The notes below the pieces were generated by a model, which saw nothing but the letters and a program-made list of their open reading frames with translations, was not told where the DNA came from and did no database searches. This document shows positions 61,467 through 64,000 of a stretch of 64,000 bases of DNA, piece by piece. Position 1 is the first letter of the stretch; every line of letters begins with the position of its first letter. This stretch comes from Edaphobacter sp. Lineage in GTDB: Bacteria > Acidobacteriota > Terriglobia > Terriglobales > Acidobacteriaceae. The position numbers and the translations under genes were made by a program. The stretch is taken from assembly GCF_028283685.1 (NCBI RefSeq), contig NZ_JAPWKF010000006.1, positions 171,729-235,728 on the forward strand, in the 5' to 3' direction.

Positions 61467-63707
61467 CTACTTCACCGCGATCGCCTTCGCGCGCCATGCG
61501 CTGGCCCACTTCGAAGGCTGTGGGCCCATCACGAACTGCAGCGTGCCGCCGCTCATAATGTCCTTATATCGCACAATTGGATCGTTTAGCGGACGGCCGT
61601 TCAACGTCGCTGACTGGATGTAAATATTTGCCGGTGCCGCATTCTTCGCCACTACCGCGAAGGTGTTGCCGTTGGCCAGCTTCATCGCGAAGCGACCGAA
61701 CATCGGCGCGCCGATCATGTACTCCGCGCTCGCCGGGTTCACCGGGTAGAAGCCCATCGCGGTAAACAGGTACCACGACGACATCTGCCCGCAGTCATCG
61801 TCGCCGTCGATGCCCGAAGGCAGATTGGCATACTCGGCGTTCGCGATCTCACGCACCTTCGCCTGCGTCTTCCACGGCTCGCCCGAGTAGTCGTACAGGT
61901 AGCCGTAGTGATGACTCGGCTCGTTGGAGTGCACGTTGTGTCCGCCCGAAAAATGCTGATCCAGCTTGGCGTTGTACTGTGCCTCGCCGCCCATCAGCTG
62001 CAACACGCCAGCGATATCGTGGAACGGCGACCAGGTGTAGACCCAGGCGCCCCCCTCGGTCCAGCCGGAGAGCGCACGGCTCTCGTGCGAGTCGCGGTCG
62101 CCGCTGAACGGCGCCCATCTGCCGTCTGAGGTCTTGCCGTTCATCAGGCCCAGCGCAGGGTTGTAAAGATTGCGGTCGTTCAGGGAGCGCTTCAGGAAGA
62201 ACTCGTAGTCCTTCTCCTTGCCCAGCGCCTTCGCCACCTGCGCCACGCACCAGTCGTCGTAGCTGTCTTCGAGCGTGCGCGACGCAGCCTCGTCCGTCTT
62301 GTCGGTGGGAATGAAGCCAAGCTGCTTGTAGTACGTCAATCCGCCGCGGCCCTCGTACGGCGTGTGCTGTTCGCGGTCGAGCCAGCGCCGCGTCGTATCG
62401 CCGTCGGGCGGCGTCATCGCGTCCTTGTACACGGCATCCCACGCGGTCTTTCGGTCGAACCCGGTGAAGCCCTTTGCGATCGCCTCGGCTACCATCGAGT
62501 CGGCGTGCGTGGCGATCATGATGTTGGTGTAGGAAGGGTTGGGCCACTTCGGCATCCAGCCGCCCTCTTTGTAGTCCTGCAGCAGCGCCGTGATCATGCC
62601 CGGCACGCGCTCGGGCGCCATCAGCGTCAGCATGCTGTGCTCGGCGCGGAAGGTGTCCCAGATGGAGTAGGCGTTGTAGCTCTCGCCGGCGTGAACCTTG
62701 TCGTCAAAGGCCGAGTAGTAGTGGCCGTACTCGGAGAAGAGGCGCGGATACAGCAGCGCGTGATACAGCGCGGTGTAGACGATCTTGCGCTGGTCTTCGC
62801 TTGCTCCATCCAGCTGCACGCGGTCAAGCTTCTTGTTCCATGTGGAACAAAGCTTGTTCCTCACTGCGTTGAAGTCCCACACCGGGATCTCGCGACGCAG
62901 GTTCTCGCGGGCCTGCTCGACGCTGATAAACGAGGTGCCGATGCGCACGTCGACCGGCTCGCCGGGAGCGAACTCGGCGAAGCCGCCGCGGGCGACGCGC
63001 GCGCCGTAGTTGTCCATGCCATAGGTCGCGGCGTTCTTCCATGCGTGGCGGAACTGCACGACGAAGTAGCCCTTGAAGTTAGGCAGCACGAAGGGGCCGA
63101 GGTTGCGGTCGATGCGATGCGGGTTATAGCCGGTGATCTCGTGGCGCGCGGCGTTGATGTTGACCATGCCCGGAACACCGGGGCGCGACATCTCGGCCAG
63201 CACGCGGCCCGCCTTGCCGTTGGGGAAGCTGAAACGCAGGTAGGCACAGCGCTCGGTGGCCGTCATCTCGGCGTGAATGCGCGCGCCGTCCTTCGCCGTC
63301 ATCCACACGGAGTAGTAGTCGGGGCGTGTGACCTCTTCGCTGTGCTTGAAAGCCATCTGCCGCGTCTCGGGCGTGGTGGCCAGCGGGCCGACCTGCGGCA
63401 TCAGCGTGATGTAGCCGTAGTCGCCCATCCAGATGGCGGGCTGATGCGTGCCCATAAAGCCCTGGATGTTGGTGTCCTCGTACTTGTAGCTGACGACGCT
63501 CAGCCGGTTCTGCCGCGTCTGCGGTGTCCAGTCGGTCATGCCGAAGGGCGGCGTGACGAACGGCATGGTTCCGCCGTAGCCGATCTTGCCGGAGCCGGTG
63601 CCGATGTACGGATTCACCTCGTCGATGTTGCCCCTGGGAGGCGCGACGGCGCCGAAGGCAGCCGTGGGCAACGACAGCAGGAGGAGGGCTTTCACGATAA
63701 CGTTCAT
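61467..63707 (-). CDS. Alpha-mannosidase, glycoside hydrolase family 92
   Basis: 746 residues from an ATG at 63707. Signal peptide MNVIVKALLLLSLPTAAFG. The N-terminal beta domain begins VNPYIGTGSGKIGYGGTMPFVTPPFGMTDW, a GH92 hallmark. The catalytic (alpha/alpha)6 domain contains SIWDTFRAEHSMLTLM, ESYNAYSIWD and the calcium/catalytic signature GDDDCGQMSSWYLFTAMGFYPV. Calcium-dependent exo-mannosidases of this family trim alpha-1,2-, alpha-1,3- or alpha-1,6-mannose from yeast mannan or N-glycans. It fits the chitinases in suggesting growth on fungal walls. Confidence 0.93.
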   Translation of the reverse strand: MNVIVKALLLLSLPTAAFGAVAPPRGNIDEVNPYIGTGSGKIGYGGTMPFVTPPFGMTDWTPQTRQNRLSVVSYKYEDTNIQGFMGTHQPAIWMGDYGYITLMPQVGPLATTPETRQMAFKHSEEVTRPDYYSVWMTAKDGARIHAEMTATERCAYLRFSFPNGKAGRVLAEMSRPGVPGMVNINAARHEITGYNPHRIDRNLGPFVLPNFKGYFVVQFRHAWKNAATYGMDNYGARVARGGFAEFAPGEPVDVRIGTSFISVEQARENLRREIPVWDFNAVRNKLCSTWNKKLDRVQLDGASEDQRKIVYTALYHALLYPRLFSEYGHYYSAFDDKVHAGESYNAYSIWDTFRAEHSMLTLMAPERVPGMITALLQDYKEGGWMPKWPNPSYTNIMIATHADSMVAEAIAKGFTGFDRKTAWDAVYKDAMTPPDGDTTRRWLDREQHTPYEGRGGLTYYKQLGFIPTDKTDEAASRTLEDSYDDWCVAQVAKALGKEKDYEFFLKRSLNDRNLYNPALGLMNGKTSDGRWAPFSGDRDSHESRALSGWTEGGAWVYTWSPFHDIAGVLQLMGGEAQYNAKLDQHFSGGHNVHSNEPSHHYGYLYDYSGEPWKTQAKVREIANAEYANLPSGIDGDDDCGQMSSWYLFTAMGFYPVNPASAEYMIGAPMFGRFAMKLANGNTFAVVAKNAAPANIYIQSATLNGRPLNDPIVRYKDIMSGGTLQFVMGPQPSKWASAWRAKAIAVK

Positions 63708-63735
63708 CGCAGAAAATGTAGCAGGGAAGCGGTAC

Positions 63736-63930
63736 TTAGTAGAAATCGGCACAGCTCAGGAAGTAACCGCAGGTGCGGCAGATGAGCTTGCAGCGGCTGT
63801 CTTCGAGGCGCGAGGAGCAGGTGGGGCACCATACCTGGTGATGCCCGGCATCGATGGGACACTGTGCCTGATCCTGCATGGAAGCAGCAGGATGCGTGCC
63901 GGTGTTCTCAGCATTTAAGGGAGCGGACAC
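63736..63930 (-). CDS. Small zinc-ribbon protein
   Basis: 64 residues from a GTG at 63930 (an ATG at 63879 would give 47 residues: [12 protein letters not shown]). Cysteine pattern: [10 protein letters not shown], a Cys in DSRCKLI, then [10 protein letters not shown], enough for one zinc ribbon. No ribosome site is clear for either start. Function unknown. It lies 28 bases upstream of the GH92 start on the same strand. Confidence 0.55.
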   Translation of the reverse strand: MSAPLNAENTGTHPAASMQDQAQCPIDAGHHQVWCPTCSSRLEDSRCKLICRTCGYFLSCADFY

Positions 63931-64000
63931 CTGGTAAGCGTAACGTACTTTTCATTTTTTTCGACAGCCGAAGTGTTTTTCAACGGACTGAGATGTTTTT

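Overview
The window is about 64 kb of GC-rich chromosomal DNA that looks like a soil acidobacterium (Terriglobales type: Granulicella, Terriglobus, Edaphobacter and relatives). This is inferred from the gene families: a giant Oar-like TonB-dependent receptor with an N-terminal carboxypeptidase-regulatory domain, many secreted glycoside hydrolases, a cytochrome c / PQQ-dehydrogenase pair, several NTF2-like secreted proteins, and intergenic repeats of the TGTCATTCCGAGCG type. No rRNA, tRNA, CRISPR array, prophage or classical insertion sequence was recognised.

Layout. 0-3.2 kb: a diheme cytochrome c and a quinoprotein dehydrogenase. 3.5-7.0 kb: hsp20 and clpB (clpB frameshifted). 7.1-11.6 kb: a GT39-like membrane glycosyltransferase divergent from an FAD oxidoreductase, then small hypothetical genes and a 55-bp tandem duplication. 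11.7-15.6 kb: an NTF2-like protein and the TonB receptor. 15.8-18.9 kb: prmC, a VOC-family protein and a GH27 alpha-galactosidase. 19-23 kb: prfA followed by three tandem paralogues of an unrecognised secreted family. 23.2-28.7 kb: two small membrane proteins, cysK, an ATP-dependent DNA ligase, an NTF2-like protein and an aldo/keto reductase. 28.8-34.8 kb: two tandem outer-membrane barrels, a GH35 beta-galactosidase and an NTF2-like lipoprotein. 34.8-41.8 kb: a frameshifted DHA2 efflux pump, a pseudokinase-TM-SPOR protein, a zinc-ribbon coiled-coil protein coupled to a deoxyribonucleotidase, and a divergent LysR/GNAT pair. 42-64 kb: GH29, GH51, two GH18, GH63/MGH1-like and GH92 enzymes, mixed with an L,D-transpeptidase, mutY (frameshifted), an M28 peptidase and small genes.

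The hydrolases (alpha-galactosidase, beta-galactosidase, alpha-fucosidase, arabinofuranosidase, chitinases, alpha-mannosidase), the barrel proteins and the TonB receptor suggest a life on plant hemicellulose and fungal cell-wall polymers. They are scattered single genes rather than one polysaccharide-utilisation locus.

The most unusual structure lies between 39.9 and 60.9 kb. Nearly every intergenic gap there holds copies of three short repeat types, named here A (TGTCATTTCGACCG...), B (TGTCATTCCGAGCG...) and C (GGGTGCCCCATTCATGC...). All copies share one orientation except one B copy, which forms an inverted pair around a small GIY-YIG nuclease gene. That cassette (46131-46602) is the best candidate for an undescribed system: a nuclease flanked by, and possibly spreading, REP-like elements. 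Other points of interest are two genes whose Shine-Dalgarno sequence sits in the 3' arm of the preceding terminator, and three genes each broken by one apparently duplicated base.
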